DNA of 47,131 nt from Clostridia bacterium (GCA_009929525.1 SAAH01000017.1:1-47131); one strand, 5' to 3'; numbered from the stretch's first letter, positions 1 through 9,052 are shown. The notes: generated from the sequence alone by a model not told the origin. Numbers and translations: made by a program.

Positions 1-25
1 TTTCTAAAAACCTAAAACTGGTGCT

Positions 26-53
26 AAAACAGAAAAATTATTTTCTCTGTTTT
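26..53. terminator. A/T-rich hairpin upstream of spoIIP
   Basis: An inverted repeat pairs AAAACAGA (26-33) with TCTGTTTT (46-53), extended by AAAA/TTTT around a three-base loop. It may be the terminator of a gene left of the window (gpr precedes spoIIP in Bacillus) or a regulatory palindrome. There is no long T-tract after it. The rest of 1-220 shows no coding potential, and I could not place a sporulation sigma-factor promoter there with confidence. Confidence 0.4.
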
Positions 54-220
54 GCACAAATATAGTACTTGTTAGATATTAGGGTACTGAACAGTTACAG
101 AAATTTCATATACTTTCATATGCAGTGGACAATTCAAGTTCGGTTTGGTGTGCCTGCTGTGAGTTGGAAAAATTGTAAGCTTCTGAAATGACGGACAGCC
201 TCACAAAAGGAGAGGAAAGT

Positions 221-1588
221 GTGGGAAAATCAGAAAAGATATTGAAAATGATCCTTTGGCTGCTTCTGGTGTGTGTCGGAGGAAATTTTGCTGCAAAAGG
301 CTTTTTGAAACTGAGGGAAAATCCATCTGAACTTGGCAGGAAGATATTGAAACAGGCATATCTGAAGATAGAGGAAGATGCCATTTGGTGGTGCCTTCCG
401 GGGAGCTTCTATGATGAGAAAGACAGCCAGTCACTGGTGGATATCATTTGCGGGAAAATAGGTTCCTTTTTTCCGCTGTTTACATATCTTGAACAAAATC
501 AGGAGATCCTGACGGTCGTGGAGGACGAAAGTACCTATCATAAGATCATTGAGGTAAATGGAAAAACTATTACAGAACGGATACTGGCGGAGAATCAGGG
601 GACGGCAGTGGAGGAAGAAAATCAGGCAGCACGAGAGGATAGGGCAAAAGACAAGGCAGATGTATCGGAAGAAGCTGGTGAACAGGATGAGGTACAGATG
701 CAGGCAGATGCATCTGGAGAGGCACAGCCGGGTGATGAGCAGCAGGGGCAGACGACAGCACAGGAAAACACCACACTTCCTGCATGGACGCAGGCCGTAG
801 AAAATGCCGCATCTAAGGACCTTTCCATGGAACGGCTCAGTGATTTTGATTATCTTTTGAATAATTTCTTTGTGGTGGACCCAAACACTACGATCGACAG
901 TTCCCAGATGAATGCAGCAGCCCTTATGCAGGATGATCTGAAGATAGAAGGACAAAGTGAAAATCCTCAGATCTTGATCTATCACACCCATTCCCAGGAG
1001 GGGTATGCAGATTCCATCGAGGGTGATGAGAATACAAGTGTCATCGGAGTGGGAAATTATCTGGAATCTCTTTTAAGGGATGTATTTGGATACAAAGTGA
1101 TCCATATCAAGGATGCTTTTGACATGATGGACGGCCAGCTGGAGAGGAGCAAAGCCTATAATTACGCCCTTCCGAGAGTGCAGCAGGTGCTTGATGAAAA
1201 TCCGTCCATTGAAGTAGTGATCGACCTTCACCGGGATGGAGTGCCGGATGATAAACATCTGGTGACAGAAATTAATGGGAAACCGACAGCTCAGATCATG
1301 TTTTTTAATGGGTTGAGCAAAACGATCAACAATGGATCACTTGATTCTCTCCCCAATCCATATATTGCAGATAATCTGGCGTTTTCTTTCCAACTATCTT
1401 ATCAGGCAGCGAGATTTTATCCGCAGTTTACCAGGTGTATCTATCTGAAAGGCTATCGATACAATCTCCATGTACGGCCACGATCCATACTTCTTGAAGT
1501 GGGGGCTCAGACGAATACGGTACAGGAAGCGATGAATGCTATGGAGCCATTTTCGGTGATTTTAAATAAAGTACTAAAAGGAGAATGA
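221..1588 (+). CDS. spoIIP: Stage II sporulation protein P (SpoIIP)
   Basis: SpoIIP is a membrane-anchored peptidoglycan amidase/endopeptidase that, with SpoIID and SpoIIM, drives engulfment of the forespore. The protein (455 aa from GTG 221) has one N-terminal hydrophobic segment (about residues 10-27), an acidic, Q/E-rich linker (roughly 125-190), and a C-terminal catalytic domain. That domain carries the family motif IYHTHSQEGY near residue 254, a DLHRDGV histidine motif, and LLEVGAQTN near the end. I chose GTG 221 because AAAGGAGAGG lies just upstream; the in-frame ATG at 188 has no ribosome binding site. It sits upstream of lepA as in Bacillus (gpr-spoIIP-...-lepA). In the family, sigma-E controls expression in the mother cell; I did not recognise that promoter here. 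Confidence 0.93.
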   Translation: MGKSEKILKMILWLLLVCVGGNFAAKGFLKLRENPSELGRKILKQAYLKIEEDAIWWCLPGSFYDEKDSQSLVDIICGKIGSFFPLFTYLEQNQEILTVVEDESTYHKIIEVNGKTITERILAENQGTAVEEENQAAREDRAKDKADVSEEAGEQDEVQMQADASGEAQPGDEQQGQTTAQENTTLPAWTQAVENAASKDLSMERLSDFDYLLNNFFVVDPNTTIDSSQMNAAALMQDDLKIEGQSENPQILIYHTHSQEGYADSIEGDENTSVIGVGNYLESLLRDVFGYKVIHIKDAFDMMDGQLERSKAYNYALPRVQQVLDENPSIEVVIDLHRDGVPDDKHLVTEINGKPTAQIMFFNGLSKTINNGSLDSLPNPYIADNLAFSFQLSYQAARFYPQFTRCIYLKGYRYNLHVRPRSILLEVGAQTNTVQEAMNAMEPFSVILNKVLKGE

Positions 1589-1614
1589 CAAATTCCATGC
1601 GGTTATGCTATACT
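1585..1614 (+). promoter_or_regulatory. Candidate lepA promoter
   Basis: ATGACA (1585-1590) and TATACT (1609-1614) are 18 bp apart and resemble sigma-A -35 and -10 boxes. The pair begins at the end of spoIIP, so lepA could be expressed independently of the sporulation gene. Assignment is by eye only. Confidence 0.45.
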
Positions 1615-1676
1615 GTTAGTTATAGTGTGCAAAGAATCGCATTTTTGAAAGTGTAAGTGGAAAGAGAGGAACAAAA

Positions 1677-3491
1677 GTGGCAGTAATCGATCAAAGTAAG
1701 ATTCGTAATTTCTGTATAATAGCACATATTGATCACGGCAAGTCCACATTGGCAGACCGGATCATTGAAAAAACTGGTCTTTTGACCGAACGTGAGATGC
1801 AGTCCCAGGTGCTTGATAACATGGATCTTGAAAGAGAGCGTGGGATAACGATCAAAGCCCAGACTGTGCGTATCGTATATAAAGCAAATGATGGTGAGGA
1901 GTATGTATTCAATCTGATCGATACTCCCGGACATGTGGATTTTAACTATGAAGTATCCCGAAGCCTGGCAGCCTGTGACGGGGCAGTGCTGGTAGTGGAT
2001 GCGGCTCAGGGAATCGAGGCCCAGACGCTGGCAAATGTATACCTGGCGCTGGATCATGATCTGGATGTTATGCCGGTCATCAACAAAATCGATCTTCCCA
2101 GCGCAGATCCGGAGCGTGTCATCAATGAGATTGAAGATGTGATCGGGATCGAGGCGCAGGATGCACCTCAGGTATCGGCTAAGATAGGATTGAATATCGA
2201 TCAGGTCCTTGAGCAGATCGTGGAGAAGATTCCGGCACCGGAAGGGGATCCGAAAGCACCGCTGCGGGCATTGATCTTTGATTCCGTATATGATTCCTAT
2301 AAAGGTGTTATTGTATTTTGCCGTGTGAAGGAAGGTACGGTCAGAAAGGGCATGAAGGTCCGGATGATGGCTACCGGAGCGGTGGAAGATGTGGTGGAAG
2401 TGGGATATTTTGGCCCGGGGCAGTTTATTCCGTGTGAGGAACTGAGTGCTGGTATGGTAGGATATTTCACCGCAAGTATAAAAAATGTAAAAGACACGCA
2501 GGTTGGTGATACCGTTACAGACGATGAACAGCCATGTGCGTCACCATTGCCAGGATACAAGAAAGTAAATCCTATGGTTTACTGTGGGGTATATCCGGCA
2601 GATGGGGCAAAGTACGGTGACCTTAGAGATGCACTGGAAAAGCTCCAGCTCAATGATGCATCGCTCTTTTACGAGCCTGAGACATCGATCGCACTGGGAT
2701 TTGGTTTCCGCTGCGGATTTTTGGGGCTGCTTCATCTGGAGATCATCCAGGAACGTCTGGAGAGAGAGTACAATCTTGATCTTGTGACGACAGCTCCCGG
2801 CGTTATCTACAAAGTTCATAAGAGTAATGGGGAAGTGATCAATCTGACCAACCCATCCAATCTTCCAGATCCGTCAACGATCGAATATATGGAAGAGCCG
2901 ATGGTAAAAGCGGAGATCATGGTGACTACCGAATTCATTGGTCCGATCATGGATCTTTGTCAGGAACGAAGAGGTCAGTATCAGGGTATGGAATATATGG
3001 AAACTACCCGTGCGCTGCTTAGATATCATCTTCCGCTGAATGAGATCATTTATGACTTTTTCGATGCTCTCAAGTCCAGATCCAAAGGATATGCGTCCTT
3101 TGATTATGAGATGCTGGGATATGAGAGAAGTGAGCTTGTGAAGCTGGATATCCTTGTGAATAAGGAAGAAGTCGATGCCCTATCCTTTATCGTATTTGCC
3201 GGTTCTGCTTATGATCGGGGACGCAGGATGTGCGAGAAGCTTAAGGCAGAGATTCCGAGACAGTTGTTTGAGATTCCGATCCAGGCGGCTGTGGGCGGTA
3301 AGATTATTGCCCGTGAGACGGTCAAGGCTATGAGAAAAGATGTGTTGGCTAAGTGTTATGGCGGTGATATTTCACGTAAAAAGAAACTGCTGGAAAAACA
3401 GAAAGAAGGAAAGAAGCGTATGCGTCAGGTAGGAAATGTCGAGATACCGCAGAAAGCCTTTATGAGTGTTTTGAAGCTGGATGAAGATTGA
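1677..3491 (+). CDS. lepA: Elongation factor 4 / LepA GTPase
   Basis: LepA is a ribosome-bound translational GTPase, related to EF-G, that acts in translation and 30S biogenesis and associates with membranes under some conditions. The 604-aa length is typical of the family. The G domain is visible: [13 protein letters not shown] (P-loop, about 17-29), DTPGHVDF (about 82), and NKID (about 139). Downstream are the EF-G-like domains and the lysine/arginine-rich LepA C-terminal domain ([19 protein letters not shown]). The start is GTG 1677, with AGAGAGGA 7 bases upstream. It lies between spoIIP and a hydrolase/acyltransferase pair; hemW, the usual next gene in Firmicutes, is 4.3 kb further on. 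Nothing is missing from the reading frame. Confidence 0.97.
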   Translation: MAVIDQSKIRNFCIIAHIDHGKSTLADRIIEKTGLLTEREMQSQVLDNMDLERERGITIKAQTVRIVYKANDGEEYVFNLIDTPGHVDFNYEVSRSLAACDGAVLVVDAAQGIEAQTLANVYLALDHDLDVMPVINKIDLPSADPERVINEIEDVIGIEAQDAPQVSAKIGLNIDQVLEQIVEKIPAPEGDPKAPLRALIFDSVYDSYKGVIVFCRVKEGTVRKGMKVRMMATGAVEDVVEVGYFGPGQFIPCEELSAGMVGYFTASIKNVKDTQVGDTVTDDEQPCASPLPGYKKVNPMVYCGVYPADGAKYGDLRDALEKLQLNDASLFYEPETSIALGFGFRCGFLGLLHLEIIQERLEREYNLDLVTTAPGVIYKVHKSNGEVINLTNPSNLPDPSTIEYMEEPMVKAEIMVTTEFIGPIMDLCQERRGQYQGMEYMETTRALLRYHLPLNEIIYDFFDALKSRSKGYASFDYEMLGYERSELVKLDILVNKEEVDALSFIVFAGSAYDRGRRMCEKLKAEIPRQLFEIPIQAAVGGKIIARETVKAMRKDVLAKCYGGDISRKKKLLEKQKEGKKRMRQVGNVEIPQKAFMSVLKLDED

Positions 3492-3498
3492 CAACATC

Positions 3499-3531
3499 AG
3501 GGGGAGCATAAGTCTTTTGACTGCTTTCCCT
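3499..3531 (+). terminator. Weak hairpin after lepA
   Basis: AGGGGGAGCA (3499-3508) can pair with TGCTTTCCCT (3522-3531) over 10 pairs including two G-U, with a 13-base loop. No T-tract follows, so termination would be partial or factor-dependent. Confidence 0.35.
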
Positions 3532-3579
3532 GTACTTGTATGTCGATAAAATGAATAAGGAAATCATGGAGGAAATAAA

Positions 3580-4557
3580 ATGCTGCCAAAAACAATGAGG
3601 GCTGTACTGCAGGCACTATCTTTTGGAAATATAGAGGTAGAGGCATCCAGACGGCTGGCGGATCTGAAAAAACTGGATCCGATGCGTATCCTGTTTAAAA
3701 AATTGGATGCACAAGTATATAACGGAGATTATCGTGTGCCGATCCGACTTTATTTTCCATCGGAAGAAGCGATGCAAGAAGAGATAAAGGAGAGATCAGG
3801 AGTCCCTATGGTGCTGTTCTTTCACGGCGGCGGATGGGTAACGGAAAGTATCGAAAACTACGATCGTGTATGTGCCAGAATGGCTCAGTCATTGGGACAG
3901 ATCGTGGCTTCCGTAGAGTACAGACTGGCTCCGGAGCACCGTTTTCCTACGGGACTTGAGGATTGTTATGCAGCAGCAAAAGCACTTTATACCAATCGTT
4001 TTTTGATGAATGTAGATCCCGAGAAGATCACGGTCATGGGTGACAGTGCGGGAGGAAATCTGGCAGCAGCAGTATGCATGATGGCAAGAGACAGGAAAGA
4101 ATTCGCTGTAAAAAGGCAGATATTGATCTATCCGGCCTTGAACAATTGTTATACAGAGGAGTCACCGTATCCTTCAGTGAAAGAAAACGGAGACGGTTAT
4201 CTCCTTACCGCAGTAAAAATGGAAGACTATCTGAATCTTTATGAGAGTGGTCCTGAAGATCGGCAGAATCCGTATTTTGCACCGATCCTGCAGACGAATC
4301 TGGAAGATATGCCGGATACTCTGATACTTACGGCGGAACTCGATCCTCTGAGAGATGAGGGGGAGGCTTACGGGGAGAGACTCCGGGAAGCCGGTAATTT
4401 TGTGGAAGTGCATCGGATCAAGGATGCATTTCATGGTTTTTTCGCACTGGGAATAAAACTCCTGCACGTTCAGGAAAGTTTTGGATATATGAATAGCTTT
4501 TTGGAGGAGATGACGGAAGAGTGTCAAGATTTGGATATTCAGAGTGGAGAAAATTAG
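3580..4557 (+). CDS. Alpha/beta hydrolase, hormone-sensitive-lipase (HSL) family esterase
   Basis: A cytoplasmic carboxylesterase/lipase-type hydrolase of 325 aa. The HSL-family marks are clear: the oxyanion-hole motif HGGGW begins at His82, the nucleophile elbow GDSAGG has Ser156, the acid is Asp255 (ELDPLRDEG), and the base is His285 (DAFHGFF). All catalytic residues are present and correctly spaced, and no signal peptide is seen. The start ATG has GGAGG about 8 bases upstream. The next gene begins 37 bases before this one ends, in another frame, so the two are probably translationally coupled. The substrate is unknown. The partner is a condensation-type acyltransferase, which suggests joint handling of an acyl ester such as an esterified lipid or sugar; this is inference. 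Confidence 0.85.
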   Translation: MLPKTMRAVLQALSFGNIEVEASRRLADLKKLDPMRILFKKLDAQVYNGDYRVPIRLYFPSEEAMQEEIKERSGVPMVLFFHGGGWVTESIENYDRVCARMAQSLGQIVASVEYRLAPEHRFPTGLEDCYAAAKALYTNRFLMNVDPEKITVMGDSAGGNLAAAVCMMARDRKEFAVKRQILIYPALNNCYTEESPYPSVKENGDGYLLTAVKMEDYLNLYESGPEDRQNPYFAPILQTNLEDMPDTLILTAELDPLRDEGEAYGERLREAGNFVEVHRIKDAFHGFFALGIKLLHVQESFGYMNSFLEEMTEECQDLDIQSGEN

Positions 4558-6335
4558 ATAATGCGGCACTGGCGTTTCCTGCAGTAACAGGAAAGGGAGA
4601 TACACGTGTATTTCGATTTTACAGCCAGTTGAAAGAAGAGATAGATGGTGAACTGCTTCAGAAGGCGCTGGATGAAACGATGGAAAAATATCCGTTATTT
4701 CAGGCAGTTATGCGAAAAGGCCTTTTTTGGTATTATCTGGAGCATCGGGATATTAAACCATTGGTAAAGGAGGAACACCGGCCTCCATGCAGCAAATTAT
4801 TTATACCGGATAAGAAATCACTGTTATTCGAAGTGAGCTATTATAAGAACAGGATCAATCTGGAGGTGTTTCATGCACTGACAGATGGAACCGGGGCGAT
4901 GCATTTTCTGGTGACACTTACAAAAAATTACCTGATGCAGGCACATCCGGAGGAGGATCTTCCGGAAGTGGCAGCAGACGAAAATGTAACGGGAAAGGAT
5001 CAGGAAGAGGATAGCTTTTATCAGTACTATTCGACCAATACTCCGAAACCGGCAGAGAAGAAACCTGCGGCCTATCAGTTCCATGGAGAGAAGCTTATGC
5101 AGGATGAGATGCATATCCTGGAAGTGGATATGCCGGTGAAGGAAACTCTTGCGAAAGCCCGGCAATATGGTGTGTCGATCACGGTTATGATCGCTGCCAT
5201 GATGATCTGTTCGATCCATGAGGAGATTCCGAAGAGTCGTTTGAATAAGCCGATCGCACTGATGATCCCGGTGAACCTGAGAAATTATTTTCCATCTCAG
5301 TCTATGACCAATTTCTTTGGATGGATCGAGGTGGGACATCAGTTTCAGGAAGGCGACACTTTAGAAACTGTAATGCTTGATATAAAGAGTCAGTTTGAGA
5401 AAGAACTGACGAAGGACCGCATCTCATCAAAGATGAGTTCGCTGGTAAAATTGGAGAGAAATCCATTTTTGCGGATCGTACCTTTGGAGATCAAGAAGTT
5501 TTTCCTGATGCTGGGCACAAACTTTGGCGGGCGCAGTATCACGGCGGTTTTTTCAAACATAGGGGTGATCAAACTTCCACCCCAGTATTATGACTATATT
5601 GAACAATTTGGAATATTTACAAGTACAGATTCCATGCAGATATGTTCCTGCTCATTCGGTGACCGGATGATATTAGGAATCACATCCAAGATCCCCAGTG
5701 AGAATATCCAGAGAAATCTTCTGGATATGATAAAGGAAGAAGAGATTCCATGTACGGAACTTAAAAATGATTTTCCGGGTTACAGCAATAAGCCGAAGAT
5801 GACAGGGAAGATGTTCTTCCAGATATTAACGTTTGTTTGTCTGGCGGCGATCGTTGTCTGTATGATGACTGATTATATGATCAACAAAGAGATCACCTGG
5901 GCCTGGTTCGTGGCGGGCGGGTGCCTGTGCACCTGGCTGATCACCATGGTAGCGTATACAAAAAGGCGGAACATATTGAAGAATGAGGCATGGATGCTGA
6001 TATTTTTCTCTGTGATAGGTTTGCTATGGGATATTTGTACAGGCTGGCATCGATGGTCAGTGGATTTTCTGTTTCCGATCGCGACCTTGGCTGTACTTTG
6101 TTCGATACCGATCATCGCGAGGATATGTCATCTGGAAATGAAAGAATATCTTTATTATATGATACAGGCCAGCGGCATAGGGCTGATACCATTGATACTG
6201 GTGTTGACAAAAGTGGTGAATATTACTTTCCCCTCTGTCATATGCGTGGGTGCAAGCTTTCTTGTTCTGGCAGGATTATTCATATTTTCAGGGAAAGACA
6301 TGATCAGGGAAATGTATAAGAAGTTCCGACTGTAA
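4521..6335 (+). CDS. Membrane-anchored condensation-type acyltransferase (alcohol acetyltransferase-like, DUF6320-like C-terminus)
   Basis: A 604-aa protein in two parts. The N-terminal ~420 residues resemble the chloramphenicol-acetyltransferase/condensation superfamily: it opens SEWRKLDNAALAFPA, and the motif HALTDG (His118, Asp122, Gly123) matches the HxxxDG catalytic motif of condensation and alcohol-acetyltransferase enzymes. The C-terminal ~180 residues contain six hydrophobic segments, as in proteins annotated DUF6320, so the enzyme is probably tethered to the membrane with its catalytic part in the cytoplasm. The start is GTG 4521 inside the end of the hydrolase gene; its TTGGAGGA site is about 12 bases upstream, slightly far. 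A bidirectional terminator follows. The acyl donor and acceptor are unknown. Confidence 0.7.
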   Translation: MSRFGYSEWRKLDNAALAFPAVTGKGDTRVFRFYSQLKEEIDGELLQKALDETMEKYPLFQAVMRKGLFWYYLEHRDIKPLVKEEHRPPCSKLFIPDKKSLLFEVSYYKNRINLEVFHALTDGTGAMHFLVTLTKNYLMQAHPEEDLPEVAADENVTGKDQEEDSFYQYYSTNTPKPAEKKPAAYQFHGEKLMQDEMHILEVDMPVKETLAKARQYGVSITVMIAAMMICSIHEEIPKSRLNKPIALMIPVNLRNYFPSQSMTNFFGWIEVGHQFQEGDTLETVMLDIKSQFEKELTKDRISSKMSSLVKLERNPFLRIVPLEIKKFFLMLGTNFGGRSITAVFSNIGVIKLPPQYYDYIEQFGIFTSTDSMQICSCSFGDRMILGITSKIPSENIQRNLLDMIKEEEIPCTELKNDFPGYSNKPKMTGKMFFQILTFVCLAAIVVCMMTDYMINKEITWAWFVAGGCLCTWLITMVAYTKRRNILKNEAWMLIFFSVIGLLWDICTGWHRWSVDFLFPIATLAVLCSIPIIARICHLEMKEYLYYMIQASGIGLIPLILVLTKVVNITFPSVICVGASFLVLAGLFIFSGKDMIREMYKKFRL

Positions 6336-6369
6336 TATTGCAGCGGTATGATGTTGGCAATATGAAATA

Positions 6370-6420
6370 AATGATGGGAGCAGGAGAAGTTTTTGGTAAA
6401 CTTCTTCTGCTCCCATTATT
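6370..6420. terminator. Bidirectional terminator between convergent genes
   Basis: A 23-bp inverted repeat (arms 6370-6392 and 6398-6420, loop TTGGT), with only G-U type imperfections on the + strand, lies between two convergent genes. T-rich sequence follows it on both strands, so it can end the acyltransferase transcript and the RHH/SPFH transcript. Confidence 0.88.
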
Positions 6421-6591
6421 TTACTTTTTGTTTTTGTGGTGTTTTACACATTCAGTAAGAAGATATTCAATTTGTCCATTGATCGATCGAAAATCATCCT
6501 CTGCCCACTGTGCCAGATCATTCCACAGAGAAGTGGAGAGACGGAGAGGCACTTGCTTCTTTGACTTGTCTTTATTTTTTTCATCTGCCAT
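6421..6591 (-). CDS. Small Arc-type ribbon-helix-helix DNA-binding protein
   Basis: A 56-residue protein. A lysine-rich N-terminus (MADEKNKDKSKKQ) is followed by the short strand VPLRLSTSLWNDL and two helices (NDLAQWAEDD, SINGQIEYLLTECVKHH). This is the layout of Arc/MetJ-type ribbon-helix-helix repressors, which dimerise and read palindromic operators with a beta-ribbon. The ribosome binding site GGGAGGAG lies about 9 bases before the start. It is 38 bp downstream of, and in the same direction as, the SPFH gene, so it is probably the second gene of that operon. Its stop codon touches the terminator stem. A palindrome near the operon promoter (7696-7707) is a possible operator, which would make the operon self-regulated (inference). 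Confidence 0.85.
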   Translation of the reverse strand: MADEKNKDKSKKQVPLRLSTSLWNDLAQWAEDDFRSINGQIEYLLTECVKHHKNKK

Positions 6592-6629
6592 CGTCTGTTA
6601 ACTCCTCCCGCATTTATATTTATGCATAT

Positions 6630-7661
6630 CTAGTAGATAGAGCCACTGTTTACAATCGGCTGGGCATCTTTGTTTCCACACAGGACAACCAGAAGATTGC
6701 TTACCATAGCGGCTTTTCTTTCTTCGTCCAGCTCTACAATATCATTTTCTGACAGTTGATGTAAAGCCATCTGTACCATTCCGACAGCTCCTTCTACGAT
6801 CTTCTGGCGTGCGTCGATGATCGCAGAAGCCTGCTGACGCTGGAGCATGGCAGAAGCAATCTCCGGAGCATAGGCCAGATGAGTGATACGGACATCGATG
6901 ATCTTGATCCCTGCGTCTTCAACTTTGGACTGAAGTTCATCCTGCATGATATCAGCGATTTCCTGGCTGCTTCCACGCAGAGATTTTTCATCGCTTCCTT
7001 CTACAGCATCATATGGATAATGACGGGCAGCATTTCTTGTGATGGCATCACACTGGATCGAGAGGTATTCGTAGAAATCCTCCACATTCAATACTGCTTT
7101 GGTGGCATTTTCTACTTTCCAGATCACAACGGTGCCGATCTCGATAGGATTTCCTGTCTCATCATTGACTTTCTGTTTTTCGTTGGCGAGTGTCAGTGTT
7201 TTGAGAGAGACTTTCTTTTTCGTAGAAACATTTTTGCTTGAGCCGGAAGATTTTCCTGATGAGAAGGAAGAGAGTACATCATTTGTCTGTGCTTCAGCGG
7301 CCTTCTCAGCGGCTGGATTAATGGCAGTACAAAATGGAACTACCCAGAAAAATCCTGGCTCATACAGTGTTCCATAATATTTTCCGAATAATGTCAGTAC
7401 AAGGGCTTCATTTGGATGGATGATCTTAAGTCCGATCATCAATATCGGTCCCGTGATGATGGCAATTACAAATACGATGATCGAAGCTGCCAGAAGGGCC
7501 GGATTATCTACGGTGTTGCCGTCCGGGCCGCTGGTGGAGTTAATGATACCGAGTACAAAGAAAACGGTTCCCCCGATGATGAGAAGCAGAGAAACCAGAA
7601 ACATGAGCATACCAGACGCCGGTTTCAGAAGCTTTTCATTTGTTATTTTAGTGTTTTCCAT
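6630..7661 (-). CDS. SPFH/band-7 domain membrane protein
   Basis: A stomatin/prohibitin/flotillin-type scaffold protein (343 aa). Two hydrophobic segments lie near the N-terminus (about residues 17-40 and 52-78). A band-7 domain follows, containing VVIWKVENATKAVLNVEDF and ending with the helix EIASAMLQRQQASAIIDARQKIVEGAV, typical of SPFH proteins. A serine-rich insert (about 128-145) interrupts the early part of the domain. These proteins oligomerise on the inner face of the membrane and organise membrane regions or partner enzymes. The start is supported by GGAGG upstream. It is the first gene of a two-gene minus-strand operon with the RHH protein, divergent from hemW. There is no NfeD partner beside it. 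Confidence 0.88.
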   Translation of the reverse strand: MENTKITNEKLLKPASGMLMFLVSLLLIIGGTVFFVLGIINSTSGPDGNTVDNPALLAASIIVFVIAIITGPILMIGLKIIHPNEALVLTLFGKYYGTLYEPGFFWVVPFCTAINPAAEKAAEAQTNDVLSSFSSGKSSGSSKNVSTKKKVSLKTLTLANEKQKVNDETGNPIEIGTVVIWKVENATKAVLNVEDFYEYLSIQCDAITRNAARHYPYDAVEGSDEKSLRGSSQEIADIMQDELQSKVEDAGIKIIDVRITHLAYAPEIASAMLQRQQASAIIDARQKIVEGAVGMVQMALHQLSENDIVELDEERKAAMVSNLLVVLCGNKDAQPIVNSGSIY

Positions 7662-7695
7662 AGTGCTACCTCCATGTGTAATAAAGTGATATTAA

Positions 7696-7707
7696 AATGA
7701 TATCATT
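7696..7707. promoter_or_regulatory. Palindrome downstream of the SPFH promoter, possible operator
   Basis: AATGATATCATT is a perfect 12-bp palindrome directly next to the -10 box, where a bound repressor would block transcription. The RHH protein of the same operon is the obvious candidate ligand, but this is inferred from position only. Confidence 0.4.
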
Positions 7708-7736
7708 ATAATACGCCCGCAGGAATCGAATGTCAA
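7708..7736 (-). promoter_or_regulatory. Promoter of the SPFH-RHH operon
   Basis: On the minus strand, TTGACA (7731-7736) and TATTAT (7708-7713) are separated by exactly 17 bp, a near-ideal sigma-A promoter reading towards the SPFH gene. Confidence 0.75.
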
Positions 7737-7756
7737 TAGAAATCGGATAAACACTG

Positions 7757-7765
7757 TGTTATAAT
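7757..7765 (+). promoter_or_regulatory. Extended -10 promoter for hemW
   Basis: TGTTATAAT (TGn plus TATAAT) lies 46 bp before the hemW start with no good -35 box, as expected for an extended -10 promoter. Confidence 0.5.
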
Positions 7766-7811
7766 GAAAAACAGTGGCTTATCATTGTAAGAAGCAAGGG
7801 AGAAAAAATTA

Positions 7812-8999
7812 ATGGAATCACAGGAATTATATGATCTGACCGGACTTCAGTCAGAGATCGGGGTTATGAAAAATAGAGAGTTGGAATTATATGTGCATAT
7901 TCCATTTTGTGCAAAAAAATGTGATTATTGTGATTTCCTTTCCGGGCCGGCGGGGAAAGAGCAGCAGCAGGATTATGTGGAGGCACTGTGCCGTGAAATC
8001 GATTCCTGCGGCGATTTTTCAGAATATGAAGTTTCAAGCATTTTTATAGGAGGCGGAACTCCCTCCCTGTTGGATGGAAATCTGATTTTCAAAATTATGG
8101 ACAGGGTGAGAAAAAAGTTTGCAGTGGCCGATACGGCAGAGATTTCGATAGAGGCGAATCCTGGAACTGTGGATGAGGGAAAACTTGGGTTTTACAGGCA
8201 GGCGGGCATCAATCGGATAAGCTTTGGGTGTCAGTCAGCGGATGATACAGAACTGAAAAAACTGGGAAGGATCCATACGTGGGAAAAATTTCTCGAGAGT
8301 TTTCACATGGCAAGAAAAGCAGGATTTGATAATATCAATATGGATCTGATGTCAGGACTGCCGGGACAGACACTGCGGTCATGGGAGGATACCCTTGGAA
8401 AAGCCATAGCTCTGGGCACGGAGCATATTTCGGCCTATAGTCTGATCATAGAGGAAGGCACACCATTTGCCAGTCAGCAGCTGGAGCTTCCGGATGAAGA
8501 GACGGAGAGACTGATGTATGAGCGCACGCATGAGATTCTGGAGACAGCAGGATATCACCAGTATGAGATATCCAATTATGCAAAGACAGGACGGGAATGC
8601 AGACATAATATAGGCTACTGGAAAAGAACAGAGTATCTGGGGCTGGGGATCGGAAGTGCCTCACTGGTAAATGAGACCAGATTTTCAAATACACAGGATA
8701 TGACAGTGTATCTGGCGGATTCCCATAAACCGGAAGCCATACGGGAAAATATAGAAATACTTGATAAAAATGCACAGATAGAAGAATATATGATCCTGGG
8801 ACTTCGTATGATGAGCGGGATATCCAGAAAGGATTTTCAGGAACGATTTCAAATGGAAATAGATAAAATATATGGAAAAATCATAGAAAAATATGTGGCA
8901 GGCGGATTCATGAAATGGTCAGGAGAATATCTTTGCTTTACCAGAAAAGGCATCAGTGTGAGCAATCCCATTTTGGCAGAGTTTTTGCTGGGGAAATGA
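7812..8999 (+). CDS. hemW: Radical SAM heme chaperone HemW (formerly annotated as HemN-like)
   Basis: HemW binds heme and an iron-sulfur cluster and delivers heme to client proteins; it is a relative of oxygen-independent coproporphyrinogen III oxidase. The 395-aa protein has the radical SAM cluster motif VHIPFCAKKCDYCDF with Cys33, Cys37 and Cys40. It also has GGGTPSLL, the EANPGT motif, SFGCQSADD, and the HemW-type HNIGYW motif. A winged-helix-like C-terminal region (about 310-395) follows. The start ATG 7812 has AAGGGAG upstream; an internal Met19 is a less likely alternative that would place the start nearer the usual N-terminus. In Bacillus hemW directly follows lepA; here four genes intervene. 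Confidence 0.92.
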   Translation: MESQELYDLTGLQSEIGVMKNRELELYVHIPFCAKKCDYCDFLSGPAGKEQQQDYVEALCREIDSCGDFSEYEVSSIFIGGGTPSLLDGNLIFKIMDRVRKKFAVADTAEISIEANPGTVDEGKLGFYRQAGINRISFGCQSADDTELKKLGRIHTWEKFLESFHMARKAGFDNINMDLMSGLPGQTLRSWEDTLGKAIALGTEHISAYSLIIEEGTPFASQQLELPDEETERLMYERTHEILETAGYHQYEISNYAKTGRECRHNIGYWKRTEYLGLGIGSASLVNETRFSNTQDMTVYLADSHKPEAIRENIEILDKNAQIEEYMILGLRMMSGISRKDFQERFQMEIDKIYGKIIEKYVAGGFMKWSGEYLCFTRKGISVSNPILAEFLLGK

Positions 9000-9023
9000 A
9001 AAGAAATCGGAGATGTTTCTGTC

Positions 9024-9052
9024 TTGACATGAACGTACGTTTGGTATATGCT
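9024..9052 (+). promoter_or_regulatory. uvrA promoter with a LexA-like SOS box in the spacer
   Basis: TTGACA (9024-9029) and TATGCT (9047-9052) are 17 bp apart. Between them lies GAACGTACGTTT (9031-9042), whose 10-bp core AACGTACGTT is a perfect palindrome. It fits the Gram-positive LexA consensus GAAC-N4-GTTY. LexA bound there would block RNA polymerase directly, so uvrA is probably SOS-induced. Confidence 0.72.

Noticed and set aside
188-220. ATG 188 as the start of SpoIIP
   Set aside because: It has no ribosome binding site, whereas GTG 221 has AAAGGAGAGG at good spacing.
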